Assembly: GCA_022729735.1 (NCBI GenBank)
Contig: DZAY01000008.1
Span: forward strand, 19,161 to 83,160
From: Helicobacter cetorum
GTDB taxonomy: Bacteria; Campylobacterota; Campylobacteria; Campylobacterales; DZAY01
Length of the DNA stretch: 64,000 nt
Direction: 5' to 3'
Position numbers and translations under genes: made by a program. Positions 18,628 to 29,201 of this stretch are shown piece by piece (the first letter of the stretch is position 1; every line of letters starts with the position of its first letter). The notes beneath the pieces are model-generated. The model was not told the DNA's origin, made no database searches, and saw nothing but the letters and a program-made list of their open reading frames with translations.

Positions 18628-19680
18628 ATGAAAAAAATCTTAATCTTAATCTCAATAGTTCTTTCACTTCAAGCCACAAAAATCAAAGATATTAGCAATT
18701 TTGTCGGTGTTAGGGATAATCAATTAATTGGTTATGGTTTGATTGTTGGACTTGATGGAACTGGAGATGGAACATCATCTACTTTTACAATCCAATCTTT
18801 GGCAAATATGCTACAAAGTGTAAATATAAAAGTAAATCCTGCTGATATAAAATCTAAAAATGTGGCAGCTGTTATGGTAACAGCTGAACTTCCAGCATTT
18901 GCAAGAGTTGGTGATAAACTTGATGTATCTGTGGCATCTATTGGAGATGCAAAATCAATTCAAGGTGGAACACTTCTACTAACACCTCTTAAAGGTGTAG
19001 ATGGAAAAATTTATGCCTTATCTCAAGGAGCAATTAGTATTGGTGGTAAAAATGCTGGAGGTGGAGCTGGTGCTGGAAGAAATCATCCAACAAGTGGAAC
19101 TATTACTAATGGTGCTGATGTAGAGAGAGAGCTAGGATATAATATATATAATCAAGAAAAGACAAAGCTATCTCTAAAAGAGCCAAACTTTGCAAATGCT
19201 GTATCTATTCAAGATACTTTGAATAAATTTTTTGGAGCAAAAGTTGCAACTGCACTTGACCCAAAAACTATATCAATAGAAAAACCAAAAAATTTAAGCA
19301 TGGTTGAATTTTTGGCTCAAATTGAAGATTTGAGTATTGATTATAGTAGAAATCAAAAAATTGTAATTAATGAAAAAACAGGAACTATTATCGCTGGAGT
19401 TGATGTAGAAGTTGAGCCAATTGTAGTTACTCATGAAGGAATTACTTTAAAAATTGCACCTAAAAATAGAGCTTATCCAAATGCTGATGATAGAGATATT
19501 GGAGAAGGTGTTGCTGTTGGTGCAAATAATACAATTATAGGCACAGACAAAGAGCCATCAACGATTGCTGATGTGGCAAGAGCTTTAAAACTATTAGGAG
19601 CTCAACCAAAGGATTTAATCTCAATTATTATGGCTATGAAAAAGGCTGGTGCTATTAAAGTTGATGTTGAAATAATTTAA
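18628..19680 (+). CDS. flgI: Flagellar P-ring protein FlgI
   Basis: A 350-residue periplasmic protein forming the P-ring around the flagellar rod. A Sec signal peptide (about 1-16) is followed by the family signature KIKDISNFVGVRDNQLIGYGL, then VGLDGTGDG and PTSGTITNGADVERE. The C-terminus ends AIKVDVEII as usual. First gene of the flgI-flgJ-flgM-flgN-flgK run. Confidence 0.97.
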   Translation: MKKILILISIVLSLQATKIKDISNFVGVRDNQLIGYGLIVGLDGTGDGTSSTFTIQSLANMLQSVNIKVNPADIKSKNVAAVMVTAELPAFARVGDKLDVSVASIGDAKSIQGGTLLLTPLKGVDGKIYALSQGAISIGGKNAGGGAGAGRNHPTSGTITNGADVERELGYNIYNQEKTKLSLKEPNFANAVSIQDTLNKFFGAKVATALDPKTISIEKPKNLSMVEFLAQIEDLSIDYSRNQKIVINEKTGTIIAGVDVEVEPIVVTHEGITLKIAPKNRAYPNADDRDIGEGVAVGANNTIIGTDKEPSTIADVARALKLLGAQPKDLISIIMAMKKAGAIKVDVEII

Positions 19681-19696
19681 AAAAAAGGAACACAAA

Positions 19697-19987
19697 ATGC
19701 TTATAGATAATTTTAATACTTTAAACTCTTTGAGTAAAATTCCCTCTATAAAAATAGAGAGTGCGAATGATTTAGCTCTAAAAGAGCAAACAGATAGTTT
19801 TGAGTCTCTAATACTAAAAGACCTATTGGATAAGAGTTTAGAGACAAAAGATTCTATTTTTCCTGAAGCTGTTGGGAGTGATATATATAAATCTATGTAT
19901 CACGATATGCTTAGTAAAGAACTTAGTGGAGGTTTTGGATATAGCGAGTTGTTATTTAATTTTCTAAAAGAGAACTCAAAAAGTTAA
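19697..19987 (+). CDS. flgJ: FlgJ-type rod-binding protein (rod domain only)
   Basis: A 96-residue protein matching the N-terminal rod-capping domain of FlgJ: EQTDSFESLILKDLLDKSL and YKSMYHDMLSKELSGG. The C-terminal muramidase domain of enterobacterial FlgJ is missing, normal in Campylobacterota, where a separate lytic enzyme does that job. aaaaaaggaac precedes the ATG. Located directly after flgI. Confidence 0.88.
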   Translation: MLIDNFNTLNSLSKIPSIKIESANDLALKEQTDSFESLILKDLLDKSLETKDSIFPEAVGSDIYKSMYHDMLSKELSGGFGYSELLFNFLKENSKS

Positions 19988-20039
19988 ATCTTTAGTCGAT
20001 TTTGGGAAGTTAGGATGATTTTATGAAAAGGGAGTTTCA

Positions 20040-20237
20040 ATGATAAATAAATTAGGTAACAATTCAGTATCAAACCAATATTTAAATTTACAAGATGGTA
20101 ATAAGCGAGTTCCAAAAGAGCAAGGAAGTGTGATTGATAGAGCTAATGAAATAAAGGCACTAATTCAAAGTGGAGAGTATAAAATAGATATTAAAAACTC
20201 TTCAAAAGCTTTAGCAAAGGCTTTGCTTGGTGAGTAG
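20040..20237 (+). CDS. flgM: Anti-sigma-28 factor FlgM
   Basis: A 65-residue FlgM-like protein. The N-terminus is polar and probably disordered; the C-terminal helices RANEIKALIQSGEYKIDI and SSKALAKALLGE match the sigma-28-binding part of the family. FlgM holds FliA inactive until it is exported through the completed hook-basal body. gggag precedes the ATG. Context between flgJ and flgN/flgK supports the call. Confidence 0.88.
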   Translation: MINKLGNNSVSNQYLNLQDGNKRVPKEQGSVIDRANEIKALIQSGEYKIDIKNSSKALAKALLGE

Positions 20238-20271
20238 GGAGTTATAAATTAACTCAAAAAAAGGAAACAAT

Positions 20272-20697
20272 ATGTTAAACCACTATTTAAACTTAGCAAT
20301 TGAGGATATTAAATCTTTGATAGATTTAACAAAAGAAGATGTAGGTGATATAAAAGAAGCAAATCACACTCCACAATTTCAAAGAGTGAAAATAAAAGAA
20401 GAGCTACTATCATCTTTTGTTAATAGAAAGTCTATTATTGATAATGAGTTGGTCAAAATTGTTCAAAACAATAGAGAAAGAAACTTAGAAATGGCTTTAG
20501 ATAGTGAAACTAAAAATTTATTGGCAGACTTAAGAGACTATTTAGAAGAATTGAAAGTCGAAAATAGAAAATATGCAAAAATGGTTTTAGCTGTTGGAGA
20601 GTTTTACAACTCACTATTAGAAAGAGTTGTACCTACAGAAAATGATGGGTATAAAAGAGGGACAAAAGCTAACAGTTTCTTACAAGTTAGAGCTTAA
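20272..20697 (+). CDS. flgN: FlgN-like chaperone for hook-associated proteins
   Basis: A 141-residue, almost fully helical protein with a Leu/Glu/Lys-rich pattern, located between flgM and flgK, where flgN normally sits. FlgN chaperones FlgK/FlgL for flagellar export. aaaaaaaggaaac precedes the ATG. Sequence similarity is weak, as expected for this family, so the call rests mainly on size, fold and position. Confidence 0.75.
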   Translation: MLNHYLNLAIEDIKSLIDLTKEDVGDIKEANHTPQFQRVKIKEELLSSFVNRKSIIDNELVKIVQNNRERNLEMALDSETKNLLADLRDYLEELKVENRKYAKMVLAVGEFYNSLLERVVPTENDGYKRGTKANSFLQVRA

Positions 20698-20707
20698 GGA
20701 GTCTCTA

Positions 20708-22567
20708 ATGGCAGGAACATTTTCTGGGCTAAATATAGCTTATAGTGGGCTTAGAGCTTCTCAATTAATGGTTGATACAACTGGTCATAATGTAGCAAAT
20801 GCTTCAACTGATGGCTATACAAGACAAAAAGTTGTGCTTAGTAATGCTAAGGGCATAAATATTGCTGGTGGAGAGATTGGACAAGGTGTAAGGACTGATT
20901 TTATTACACGAGTTCATGATGAATTTATATTTCAGCGATATACAAAAGCTTCTTCAGATTTAGAATATGCAAATAAATATAAAGATATTTTGAGAGAAGT
21001 AAATACATATTTTCCAGATATTGATGGTGTTGGCATGTTTGCAGATTTACAAAACTATTTTGATAGTTGGGAAAAGTTTGCTATGAATCCAGATGATGCA
21101 TCTCAAAATGTTGCTTTAGCTGAATTTACAAAAACACTTACAACAAATATCCGAGATACTCATAGTAGATTAAAAGATATACAGTTGAAATTAAATGATG
21201 AGCTAAAAGTTGCCGTTGAAGAGGTAAATAGTTTAGGTGCTCAAATTGCAAAACTAAATGGTGAAATCAAACTAAAAGAGAGTTCTAATGCTAAAGCTAA
21301 TGATTTGCGAGACCAAAGAGACCAATTAGAACTTGGTTTATCAAAGCTTTTAAATGTAGTTGTATCTAAAAGTAATTTAGGTGCAAATGCAACCGTTGAT
21401 AATAAAATCGCAGATTTTAATGAAGATTATAATTTAACTGTTTCAGGTTTTACAATTGTTGCAAATGATGTTTTTCATCCATTCAAATTAAATAATAAAG
21501 AGTCTGATGAAGGTTTTTATAAAATAACTTATCAAACTCAAGATAAAAAAGAGAGCGATGTAACTGATAATATTGATGGTGGCAAAATTGGAGCAATTTT
21601 GGATTTAAGAGGCAGAGTTGTTTGTAGCTCAAAAGATGGGGGATTGGCTGATGGGACAATTCAAAACTATTTAGATAGTTTAGACTCATTTTGTGCTACA
21701 TTTATTGAAGCAACAAATAATATTTATGCTCAAAGTGCAACTAAATCGCTTGTTTCAAAACCACTTGTATTAGATAGTGGCACATTTTTAGATGCGACGG
21801 CAAGAATTTCATCGGCTAATTATAGTCAAGATGATTCTAAATTTAATTTTAAAAATGGGACTTTTGATTTAATTGTATATGATAATAGTGGATTTGAAAT
21901 AGGTAAAAAAAGTGTAACTATTGATAGTCAAACAACTATAAATGATATAGTAAGTCAGATAAACACACCAAGTGATGATAATAGTGATGGGAATAGTTTA
22001 AATGATATAGATGATATGTTTTTGGCATCTTATTCAAATGGAATTTTTCAAATTATTCCAAAAAATCCAAGCGATAACTTTAATATTGCAATGAAAGACA
22101 ATGGAACAAATTTCCCTTCAACAGTTGGAATTAATAGATTTTTTGAAGGAAGTGGTGCAAGAGATATAGATTTGTTGAGAGATTTAAAAGAGTATCCAAG
22201 TAAGATTAATGCTTATTTAGTTCCAATTTTAGGAGATAATCAAGTAGCAAATGCTATGGTGCAATTGCAATATGAACAACTTGATTTCTTATCAAAAGAT
22301 GGAGTTATTACAAAAGAGACAATATCTGGATTTTATAGAGTTGTAACTTCAAAGGTAGCAACAGAAGGTGAGAGTGCAAATAGCTTATCAAATACAAGAC
22401 AATCTGTATATTCATCTGTTAAAATTGAGCAAGAAGCAATTAGCAGTGTAAATATGGATGAAGAGATGACAAATTTAATTAAATATCAAACAGGTTATCA
22501 AGCAAATGCAAAAGTTGTAAATACACTTGATAAAATGCTTGAAACTCTACTTGGATTAAAGCAATAG
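20708..22567 (+). CDS. flgK: Flagellar hook-associated protein 1 FlgK
   Basis: A 619-residue hook-filament junction protein. The N-terminus (TFSGLNIAYSGLRASQL, HNVANASTDGYTRQ) and C-terminus (SSVNMDEEMTNLIKYQTGYQANAKV) are the conserved axial-protein ends. The middle is variable. The start at 20708 is fixed by aaggag seven bases upstream and by the usual M-A-G-T-F beginning; an upstream in-frame extension overlaps flgN in another frame and is not used. Confidence 0.96.
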   Translation: MAGTFSGLNIAYSGLRASQLMVDTTGHNVANASTDGYTRQKVVLSNAKGINIAGGEIGQGVRTDFITRVHDEFIFQRYTKASSDLEYANKYKDILREVNTYFPDIDGVGMFADLQNYFDSWEKFAMNPDDASQNVALAEFTKTLTTNIRDTHSRLKDIQLKLNDELKVAVEEVNSLGAQIAKLNGEIKLKESSNAKANDLRDQRDQLELGLSKLLNVVVSKSNLGANATVDNKIADFNEDYNLTVSGFTIVANDVFHPFKLNNKESDEGFYKITYQTQDKKESDVTDNIDGGKIGAILDLRGRVVCSSKDGGLADGTIQNYLDSLDSFCATFIEATNNIYAQSATKSLVSKPLVLDSGTFLDATARISSANYSQDDSKFNFKNGTFDLIVYDNSGFEIGKKSVTIDSQTTINDIVSQINTPSDDNSDGNSLNDIDDMFLASYSNGIFQIIPKNPSDNFNIAMKDNGTNFPSTVGINRFFEGSGARDIDLLRDLKEYPSKINAYLVPILGDNQVANAMVQLQYEQLDFLSKDGVITKETISGFYRVVTSKVATEGESANSLSNTRQSVYSSVKIEQEAISSVNMDEEMTNLIKYQTGYQANAKVVNTLDKMLETLLGLKQ

Positions 22568-23367
22568 TGGTGAAAAGAGTTCCAAAATTTAGCATAGCAA
22601 TTTTGAGCTTTTTACTACTCTTTTCGCTTTTTGGCTCATTTGTTTATACAGTTTCACCTTTTGATTTAAACAAAGATGCCATTTTACTTCCACCCTCACT
22701 AACCAATCCATTAGGCACAGATATTTTAGGTAGAGATATATTAGCAAGAGTTATAGATGGTGCTTATGTATCAATCATAATTGCAATTTTAAGTGGGCTT
22801 ATTAGCTCATTAATTGGTGTAATTATTGGGATGAGTTCTGCATTTTTTAGAGGATTAGTTGATAAAACTGTGGTAGTTATTATAGATTTATTTCTCACAT
22901 TTCCCACATTTTTTTTACTTTTAGCACTTGTATCATTTATTGATGCTTCAATTTTTATACTAATATTTGTTATATCAATTACAAGTTGGATGAGTAGTGC
23001 AAGAATGATAAGAAGTGAAGCTTTTAGCATATCTCAAAAACCATACATCAAAATACTAAAAATTGCAAATGTAAAAACTATAAAAATTCTATTTAAATAT
23101 ATTCTACCTCAACTATTTCCAATATTTTTAGTTGGTTTTAGCTTTGGAGTTGGTGGAGCAATTTTGGCAGAAAGCTCTCTTAGCTTTTTGGGACTTGGAA
23201 TAAATCCTCCTTCAATGAGTTTGGGATTGCTTTTGAGTGAAGGCAAAGAGATTTTAGATATTGCTTGGTGGGTTAGCTTTTTCCCAGGGCTTTATATATT
23301 TCTACTTACATTTTCACTCATTAATATATCTGATTATCTTCAAAATTTAGCAAATAGCAAAGTTTAA
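22567..23367 (+). CDS. DppC/OppC-type ABC transporter permease
   Basis: A 266-residue inner-membrane permease. It has one N-terminal helix, the family motif NPLGTDILGRDILARV just after it, about five further helices and the binding-protein-dependent transport loop near LAESSLSFLGLGINPP. Such permeases import oligopeptides, dipeptides or nickel with a DppB partner, two ATPases and a binding protein, none of which are adjacent. The GTG start abuts the flgK stop. Confidence 0.88.
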   Translation: MVKRVPKFSIAILSFLLLFSLFGSFVYTVSPFDLNKDAILLPPSLTNPLGTDILGRDILARVIDGAYVSIIIAILSGLISSLIGVIIGMSSAFFRGLVDKTVVVIIDLFLTFPTFFLLLALVSFIDASIFILIFVISITSWMSSARMIRSEAFSISQKPYIKILKIANVKTIKILFKYILPQLFPIFLVGFSFGVGGAILAESSLSFLGLGINPPSMSLGLLLSEGKEILDIAWWVSFFPGLYIFLLTFSLINISDYLQNLANSKV

Positions 23368-23383
23368 ATAGTCGTAAATTTAT

Positions 23384-24103
23384 TTAAAAATCAACTTTGA
23401 TATATCTTCTAACTCTCTCTATCTCTTTTGGAAATAAGGGAGAGTAAATAAGTGATTTTGAATTATCTCTAATCTCTTCACCAAATGGAGAAATCACTCC
23501 ACTCTCATTAGCCATATCAGAATTACTACTATTAGCAACTATCACATAACATTGATTTATGATTGCTAATGCTTTTGTGAGAGTTTTTAGATGTTCTCTT
23601 CTCTCAACTCCCCAAAATGCTGGAACTAATATAACATCAGCACCTCTAACTTTTGTCCATAAGTGGCTAAATCTTATCTCAAAACATATTAATACAGCAA
23701 CTTTTATATCTCCAATTTGAATGATTTTAAAACTATCGTAACCTGAAGCAAAATATTTTTCTTCATTTCCTAAAGGAAAAAGTTTAAATTTATCTTGAGA
23801 ATATATAATTTTACTATTTGAAATTAGTTTAAAAGAGTTAAAAAATTTATAATCTCTCTTTTCTATAAAACTAATTCCAATAATTCTGTTTGTAGAAAAT
23901 TTCATAATTTGCTCTATTGCATAGATGCTAAACTCTGAAGCTAAATCCATTTTATCATAACAAAATCCACTCAAAGAGACTTCTGGAGCGAGAATTAAAC
24001 TATTCTCTTTTGTCTCTTTTGTGAGTGCTAAAAATTTATCTAAATTTATTTGAAAATTTGGAGTTGTTTCAAATGTGATAGAGTATAAATTAGAAATCAT
24101 CAT
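23384..24103 (-). CDS. Carbon-nitrogen hydrolase (nitrilase superfamily)
   Basis: A 239-residue hydrolase with the complete Glu-Lys-Cys triad: Glu in [10 protein letters not shown], Lys in QDKFKLF and Cys in VLICFEIRF. Members hydrolyse amides or nitriles, for example omega-amidases. The exact substrate is not evident. The start is ambiguous between TTG 24106, ATG 24103 and ATG 24100. The gene overlaps the end of nrdB, so it is read from the same transcript. Confidence 0.85.
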   Translation of the reverse strand: MMISNLYSITFETTPNFQINLDKFLALTKETKENSLILAPEVSLSGFCYDKMDLASEFSIYAIEQIMKFSTNRIIGISFIEKRDYKFFNSFKLISNSKIIYSQDKFKLFPLGNEEKYFASGYDSFKIIQIGDIKVAVLICFEIRFSHLWTKVRGADVILVPAFWGVERREHLKTLTKALAIINQCYVIVANSSNSDMANESGVISPFGEEIRDNSKSLIYSPLFPKEIERVRRYIKVDF

Positions 24104-25115
24104 CAAAACTTAAACTCCCTTTTGAATAATTTGTTACACTTCCTTCAAAAAAGTTAGTTTTATGGTCATTAAATTTACTAAATCCATCAACCCATTTAAG
24201 TGGATGTTCTACATTATAAAGTTTTTTAAATCCAACAGCTTTCAATCTTTCATCAGCTAAATATTGAATATATTTTGTAATAATCTCATCAGTTAATCCA
24301 AGAATTTGACCTTGAGTAATATATTTTCCCCAGCTACTTTCAATCTCAACGGCTTTTCTAAACATTTCAATAACTTCATCAATTAAATCTTGTGTAAATA
24401 AATCTGCTCTATCTCTTTTAATTGAATTTATTGAGTTTTGAAACAAAAGTAAATGTGTAACTTCATCTCTTTGAATAAATCTAATCATTTGTGCAGAACC
24501 AAGCATTTTACCACTTCTTGCTAATGTGTAAATATATGTAAATCCACTATAAAAATATATTCCTTCTAAAATTTGATTTGCAAAAAATGCTTTTAACATA
24601 TTTGCATCTGTTGGATTTTTAGCCAAATTTTCATAAACTTGAGCAATATAATCATTTTTGCTCTTCAATTCCATATCTCTTCGCCACATATCATAAATTT
24701 CATCTGAATTAGCAGAAATACTATCAACCATTACTGCATAACTTTGAGAATGTAGAGCTTCTTCAAAAGCTTGTCGCACAAGCACTAAATTCAACTCTGG
24801 TGCAGTTATGAAAGGATTGATATTATCAATTAAATTGTTTGTTTGAAGACTATCCATAAAGATTAGTTGTGCAAGAACCTTGTCGTATGCAACTTTTTCA
24901 GCATCACTTAATAGCTTATAATCTTTTGCATCTTGAGTCATATCAACCTCTTTTGGAAACCAAGTATTGTTTAGCATCTTCTCCCAAAGATTATATGCCC
25001 ACTGATATTTGATTTTATTTAATTCAAATATGCTTGTTGGATTTCCACCAAAAATTTGTCTATTAGAAACACTCTCAAGTGAGTCTGGATTATATATCTT
25101 TTTTCGCTTTATCAT
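24090..25115 (-). CDS. nrdB: Class I ribonucleotide reductase beta subunit
   Basis: A 341-residue di-iron/tyrosyl-radical subunit supplying deoxyribonucleotides together with NrdA, which is not in this window. The N-terminus [22 protein letters not shown] is typical, and the ferritin-like core shows [10 protein letters not shown] with Glu and His ligands, a second E/H set in [21 protein letters not shown], and the C-terminal acidic tail (LSFDDDF) that docks on NrdA. Confidence 0.96.
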   Translation of the reverse strand: MIKRKKIYNPDSLESVSNRQIFGGNPTSIFELNKIKYQWAYNLWEKMLNNTWFPKEVDMTQDAKDYKLLSDAEKVAYDKVLAQLIFMDSLQTNNLIDNINPFITAPELNLVLVRQAFEEALHSQSYAVMVDSISANSDEIYDMWRRDMELKSKNDYIAQVYENLAKNPTDANMLKAFFANQILEGIYFYSGFTYIYTLARSGKMLGSAQMIRFIQRDEVTHLLLFQNSINSIKRDRADLFTQDLIDEVIEMFRKAVEIESSWGKYITQGQILGLTDEIITKYIQYLADERLKAVGFKKLYNVEHPLKWVDGFSKFNDHKTNFFEGSVTNYSKGSLSFDDDF

Positions 25116-25144
25116 CTTTATATCCTTTCTAAAAAAAGGCGAGA

Positions 25145-25150
25145 ATTATA
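25145..25150 (-). promoter_or_regulatory. -10 box of the nrdB promoter
   Basis: On the minus strand a perfect TATAAT lies about 30 bases upstream of the nrdB ATG, followed by the ribosome binding site agaaagga. The -35 region is AT-rich without a good TTGACA, as is common for sigma-70 promoters in Campylobacterota. The 182-bp gap shared with ccsBA must also hold the divergent promoter. Confidence 0.6.
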
Positions 25151-25297
25151 CAGAAAAAAGAATTAATAAAAATTGACTTTTAGCTTTATGCTCTACTTTG
25201 TGCAATTTGTTAAAATAAGAATTTTAGCTTTTTTTTGAGTGTTTTAATTAAGTCAATTTAGGTAAAATAAGCCAAAACTATTTCTTAAAGGTCTTTA

Positions 25298-28200
25298 ATG
25301 GATAAACTGTTTAAAACTCTCTTTTCGATGAAATTCACAGGTGCAGGTCTTCTGTTTTTTGCTTTTGTAATTGGTGTTGCTACATTTATTGAAAATGATT
25401 TTGGCTCAATAACTGCTAAAGCTTATATCTATCATGCTACATGGTTTAATATTTTACTTTTTGTTTTATGTATAAATTTAATAGGTGTTATATTTAAATA
25501 TCAACTTTATAGAAAAGAAAAATTTCCTATTTTTATGTTTCATGTTGCATTTTTAGTTATTGCAATAGGTGCATTTGTAACAAGATTTTTAGGATATGAA
25601 GGTGTTATACATTTAAGAGAAGGTGAAAGTAGTAGTGTTATGGCTTCAGAGTGGAGCTATTTTACAATCAAAAATGGTGATAGAGTTTTGTATGAACAAA
25701 AAATGCTCTTTTCTCCACTTACAAAAAGTAATTTCAGTGGAGATTTCAAAATTGGTGAGCGAGAGTTTAGTTTTGAAATTTTAGAGTATATTCCAAATGC
25801 TATTGAGAGTTTGGCAGAAAGTAGTAAAAATGGAAAAGAAATTATCTCTTTTATGGCTTTAAATAGAGAAAATAGAGAGAGTTTTAATTTATATAGAGAT
25901 GAAAATAGAAGTGTTGGAGATACTGTTTTTGGATTTAATCAAACTGGTGATATATCAATTCATAGAGGTGAGAGTGGATTGGTATTTGACTCTAAATTTC
26001 CACTACATAAATTAAGTATGGATACACAAGAGATTACGGAGTTAAATACTACAACAAATATTCCATTAAAGAGTAGAGAGCTATATTTCAATAAAGAAAA
26101 TGGTATATCTTTTACAATGACAGATTACAAGGCTAATGGAGAAGTAAAATTAATTCCATCAAGTTTAAAAGCTGGAGTTGGAGTTGATGCAATTAGAATT
26201 AAAGTCAAAGGAGACGAAGAGAGAGAGTTCCCAATTTTCTTTGAAAATGGCACAATTGGAGAAGAGCATAATATAAATATTGATGGAGAAGAGCTTAAAA
26301 TTAGTTTTGGCTCAAAAATAATAGAGCTACCTTTTAGTATAAAATTGGTTGATTTTCAGTTAGAAAGATATGCTGGTTCTAAATCACCTTCAAGTTATGC
26401 AAGTGAAGTTTTAGTTATTGATGGAAATATTAATTTTAATTATAGAATTTATATGAACCATATTTTGGATTATAAAGGTTTTAGATTTTATCAAGCATCT
26501 TATGATATGGATGAAGGTGGAACAGTATTATCTGTAAATGGAGATTTTATGGGAACTTTAATTACTTATATTGGATATGGACTTTTGACACTTGGAATGC
26601 TTCTTTCATTAATTCATCCAAACTCAAGATTTAGAAAACTATCATCAAAACTGACTCAATTAAATGCAATTAAATTAGTAGCAATTTTTATGTTAGTATC
26701 TATGAGTATGAAAAATTTATATGCTAATGAGCTTGAAACTATCCAAAAAACTATAAATTCGATTGATAAAGAGTTTGCATATAGTTTTGGTGAAATACTA
26801 TTTTTACAACGAGATGGACGAATAAAACCTATTAGTGCATTGGCATATCAGATATTAAATAAAGTTTCAAGAGAAGAGTCTCTATTTGGACTTACACCAG
26901 AGCAAGTAGTTGTTGGAATGTTAGCAAAATCTCAAGATTGGCAAAAAGTGCGAATGATAAAAATATCTCATCCAGAGTTAAACGAGATTTTAGGAGTTCC
27001 AAAAGGTATTAAATTTGCATCATTTAGCGATTTTTTTACAATTACAAATGAGTATAAGTTAAAAGATTATTTGCAAGATGCTCACTCCAAAAAAGCATCA
27101 ATGCAAAATGTGTTTGATAAAGAGGTTATAAAAGTTGATGAGAGATTAAATATTTGTTATATGGTTTATACAGGAGAAATATTCAAAATTTATCCAAAAC
27201 CACACGATAGTGAAAATAGTTGGTTTGCACCAATTGATGCAATCAGCAGTTTTGAAAAAAAAGATAGTGATGCTCTAAAAACTATGACATCATCACTATT
27301 TGAAGGAATTGATAAAGCTATTGTTGATGGTGATTGGAGTAGTGCAAAAGAAGCAATAGAAAATATTAAAAAATATCAATACTTTTATGGAGCTTCAATT
27401 ATTCCATCACAAACAAAAATAGATTTAGAAATTTTATATAATCATGCAAATATATTTGAAGTAATTTTAAAGCCATATTTATTAATTGGTTTTTTAATAG
27501 TAATTTTATATTTTATAACACTATTTAAAACATCTGTCATGATAGAGAGATTTTTTATAATACTAAAATTTGCAATTACACTGTTATTTATTGCAGAAAC
27601 TGTTGGACTTGGAGTGAGATGGTATATTTCAGGACATGCTCCTTGGAGTGATGCTTATGAATCTTTAATATATATATCTTGGGCAACTCTTTTAGCAGGA
27701 TTACTATTTGCTAAAAAATCAATCATTACTCTTGGTGCAACTTCAGTAATTACGGGGCTTATACTTTTTGTTGCTCATCTTAGTTGGATGGACCCACAAA
27801 TTACAAATATTGTTCCCGTCTTAAAATCATATTGGTTAGTAATTCATGTTTCAGTAATAACGGCAAGTTATGGATTTTTTGCTCTTGGTGCATTTTTGGC
27901 TCTCATTGCTCTATTTATGTTTGCAATCAGAAGTGAAAAAAGTTCAAACAATATAGATTTAGCGATAAAAAAACTTTCAATTATTAATGAAATGTCATTA
28001 ATTGTCGGACTTGTTCTACTTACAATTGGAAACTTTTTGGGTGGTGTTTGGGCTAATGAGAGTTGGGGAAGATATTGGGGTTGGGATGCTAAAGAGACTT
28101 GGGCTTTAGTTACAATTTTGGTTTATGCTTTTGTAATTCATATGAGATTTATTCCACAAATATCATCAATATTTGCATTTAATGTAGCATCACTTATTTC

Positions 28201-28372
28201 AATTTCATCAGTCATTATGACCTATTTTGGAGTTAATTTTTATTTAAGTGGGCTTCACTCTTATGCTCAAGGCGACCCAATTCCTGTGCCAAATTTTGTA
28301 TATTATTCAATAATTTTTGTAACAATTTTAATTGCCATTGCAAGTAGAAATAGAAAAAAAGTGAGGGCTTAA
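25298..28372 (+). CDS. ccsBA: Fused cytochrome c biogenesis protein CcsBA
   Basis: A 1024-residue inner-membrane fusion of ResB/CcsB (N-terminal half with three early helices and a large periplasmic region) and CcsA (C-terminal helices). The haem-handling WWD-like motif appears as WGRYWGWDAKETWALVT near residue 921, and conserved His lie on both sides (IHVSVITASYG, VIHMRF). It exports haem and attaches it to apocytochrome c in System II. The fused form is characteristic of Campylobacterota. No frameshift is seen. Confidence 0.96.
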   Translation: MDKLFKTLFSMKFTGAGLLFFAFVIGVATFIENDFGSITAKAYIYHATWFNILLFVLCINLIGVIFKYQLYRKEKFPIFMFHVAFLVIAIGAFVTRFLGYEGVIHLREGESSSVMASEWSYFTIKNGDRVLYEQKMLFSPLTKSNFSGDFKIGEREFSFEILEYIPNAIESLAESSKNGKEIISFMALNRENRESFNLYRDENRSVGDTVFGFNQTGDISIHRGESGLVFDSKFPLHKLSMDTQEITELNTTTNIPLKSRELYFNKENGISFTMTDYKANGEVKLIPSSLKAGVGVDAIRIKVKGDEEREFPIFFENGTIGEEHNINIDGEELKISFGSKIIELPFSIKLVDFQLERYAGSKSPSSYASEVLVIDGNINFNYRIYMNHILDYKGFRFYQASYDMDEGGTVLSVNGDFMGTLITYIGYGLLTLGMLLSLIHPNSRFRKLSSKLTQLNAIKLVAIFMLVSMSMKNLYANELETIQKTINSIDKEFAYSFGEILFLQRDGRIKPISALAYQILNKVSREESLFGLTPEQVVVGMLAKSQDWQKVRMIKISHPELNEILGVPKGIKFASFSDFFTITNEYKLKDYLQDAHSKKASMQNVFDKEVIKVDERLNICYMVYTGEIFKIYPKPHDSENSWFAPIDAISSFEKKDSDALKTMTSSLFEGIDKAIVDGDWSSAKEAIENIKKYQYFYGASIIPSQTKIDLEILYNHANIFEVILKPYLLIGFLIVILYFITLFKTSVMIERFFIILKFAITLLFIAETVGLGVRWYISGHAPWSDAYESLIYISWATLLAGLLFAKKSIITLGATSVITGLILFVAHLSWMDPQITNIVPVLKSYWLVIHVSVITASYGFFALGAFLALIALFMFAIRSEKSSNNIDLAIKKLSIINEMSLIVGLVLLTIGNFLGGVWANESWGRYWGWDAKETWALVTILVYAFVIHMRFIPQISSIFAFNVASLISISSVIMTYFGVNFYLSGLHSYAQGDPIPVPNFVYYSIIFVTILIAIASRNRKKVRA

Positions 28373-28373
28373 T

Positions 28374-29180
28374 ATGTTGTGTATTTTTGATTGTGAAACT
28401 ATACTTGATACAGAGTTAATTAGAGAAAGTTTTGGAATTAGTGGAGATGATATATCTGTATCAAAAGAAGCGATGAGAATTTATAAAGAGAAAAACAACA
28501 CAGATTTTTTGCCTGTTGTTTATCACAAAGTTGTAGCAATATCGGCAGTTGTAGCTGATAATTATGGGAAGTTTAAAGCTGTTGGAAATTTTCCAAAAAA
28601 TATAGAAAATCCAAGTGAAAAAGATTTAATTGACTCTTTTTTAACATATATTGATACTCAAAACCCACGATTAATTAGCTTTAATGGTAGAGGCTTTGAT
28701 TTACCAATGCTATTTGTTAGAGCTATGAGATATAACTTATCTTGTCGCTCATTTTTTGAAACTGAAAATCAATCACTTAAAAAAAGCAAATGGGATAACT
28801 ATCGTGTAAGATATAGCGAAAAGTTTCATTTGGACTTATTTGATGTCATTAATAATTATGGAGCTTTGCGAGGTTTAAATTTGGATATTTTATGTAAAGC
28901 ATCAAATATTCCAGGTAAATTTGATGTAAGTGGTGATAATGTTTTGGAGTTATATTATCAAAATAGATTAGATAAGATTAGAGAATATTGTGAAAGTGAT
29001 GTTTTAAATACATATTGGCTTTATTTAAAATATGAGTTATTAAATGGAAATTTAGAAGTAGCTGATTATGGAACTATTTTGGAAGATTTTAGAGAAAGAT
29101 TACCAAAAGATAAATCATATTCAAACAAATTTATCGATTATATAGATAGTGAATTAGATAGATTAATGATTGGTGAATGA
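28374..29180 (+). CDS. 3'-5' exonuclease of the DNA polymerase B exo2 type
   Basis: A 268-residue DnaQ-fold nuclease resembling the PF10108 family. Exo I is FDCETILD, Exo II is ISFNGRGFDLP, and Exo III is EYCESDVLNTYWLY. This stand-alone exonuclease is common in Campylobacterota, where its exact role (DNA or RNA trimming) is unclear. The start is one base after the ccsBA stop, so the two are co-transcribed. Confidence 0.88.
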   Translation: MLCIFDCETILDTELIRESFGISGDDISVSKEAMRIYKEKNNTDFLPVVYHKVVAISAVVADNYGKFKAVGNFPKNIENPSEKDLIDSFLTYIDTQNPRLISFNGRGFDLPMLFVRAMRYNLSCRSFFETENQSLKKSKWDNYRVRYSEKFHLDLFDVINNYGALRGLNLDILCKASNIPGKFDVSGDNVLELYYQNRLDKIREYCESDVLNTYWLYLKYELLNGNLEVADYGTILEDFRERLPKDKSYSNKFIDYIDSELDRLMIGE

Positions 29181-29201
29181 AAATCAAATAAGGATTAAAT
29201 T

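Noticed and set aside
20627..20707. Upstream extension of flgK
   Set aside because: The extra 27 residues overlap flgN out of frame and are unlike any FlgK; the ATG at 20708 has a strong ribosome binding site and the conserved start.
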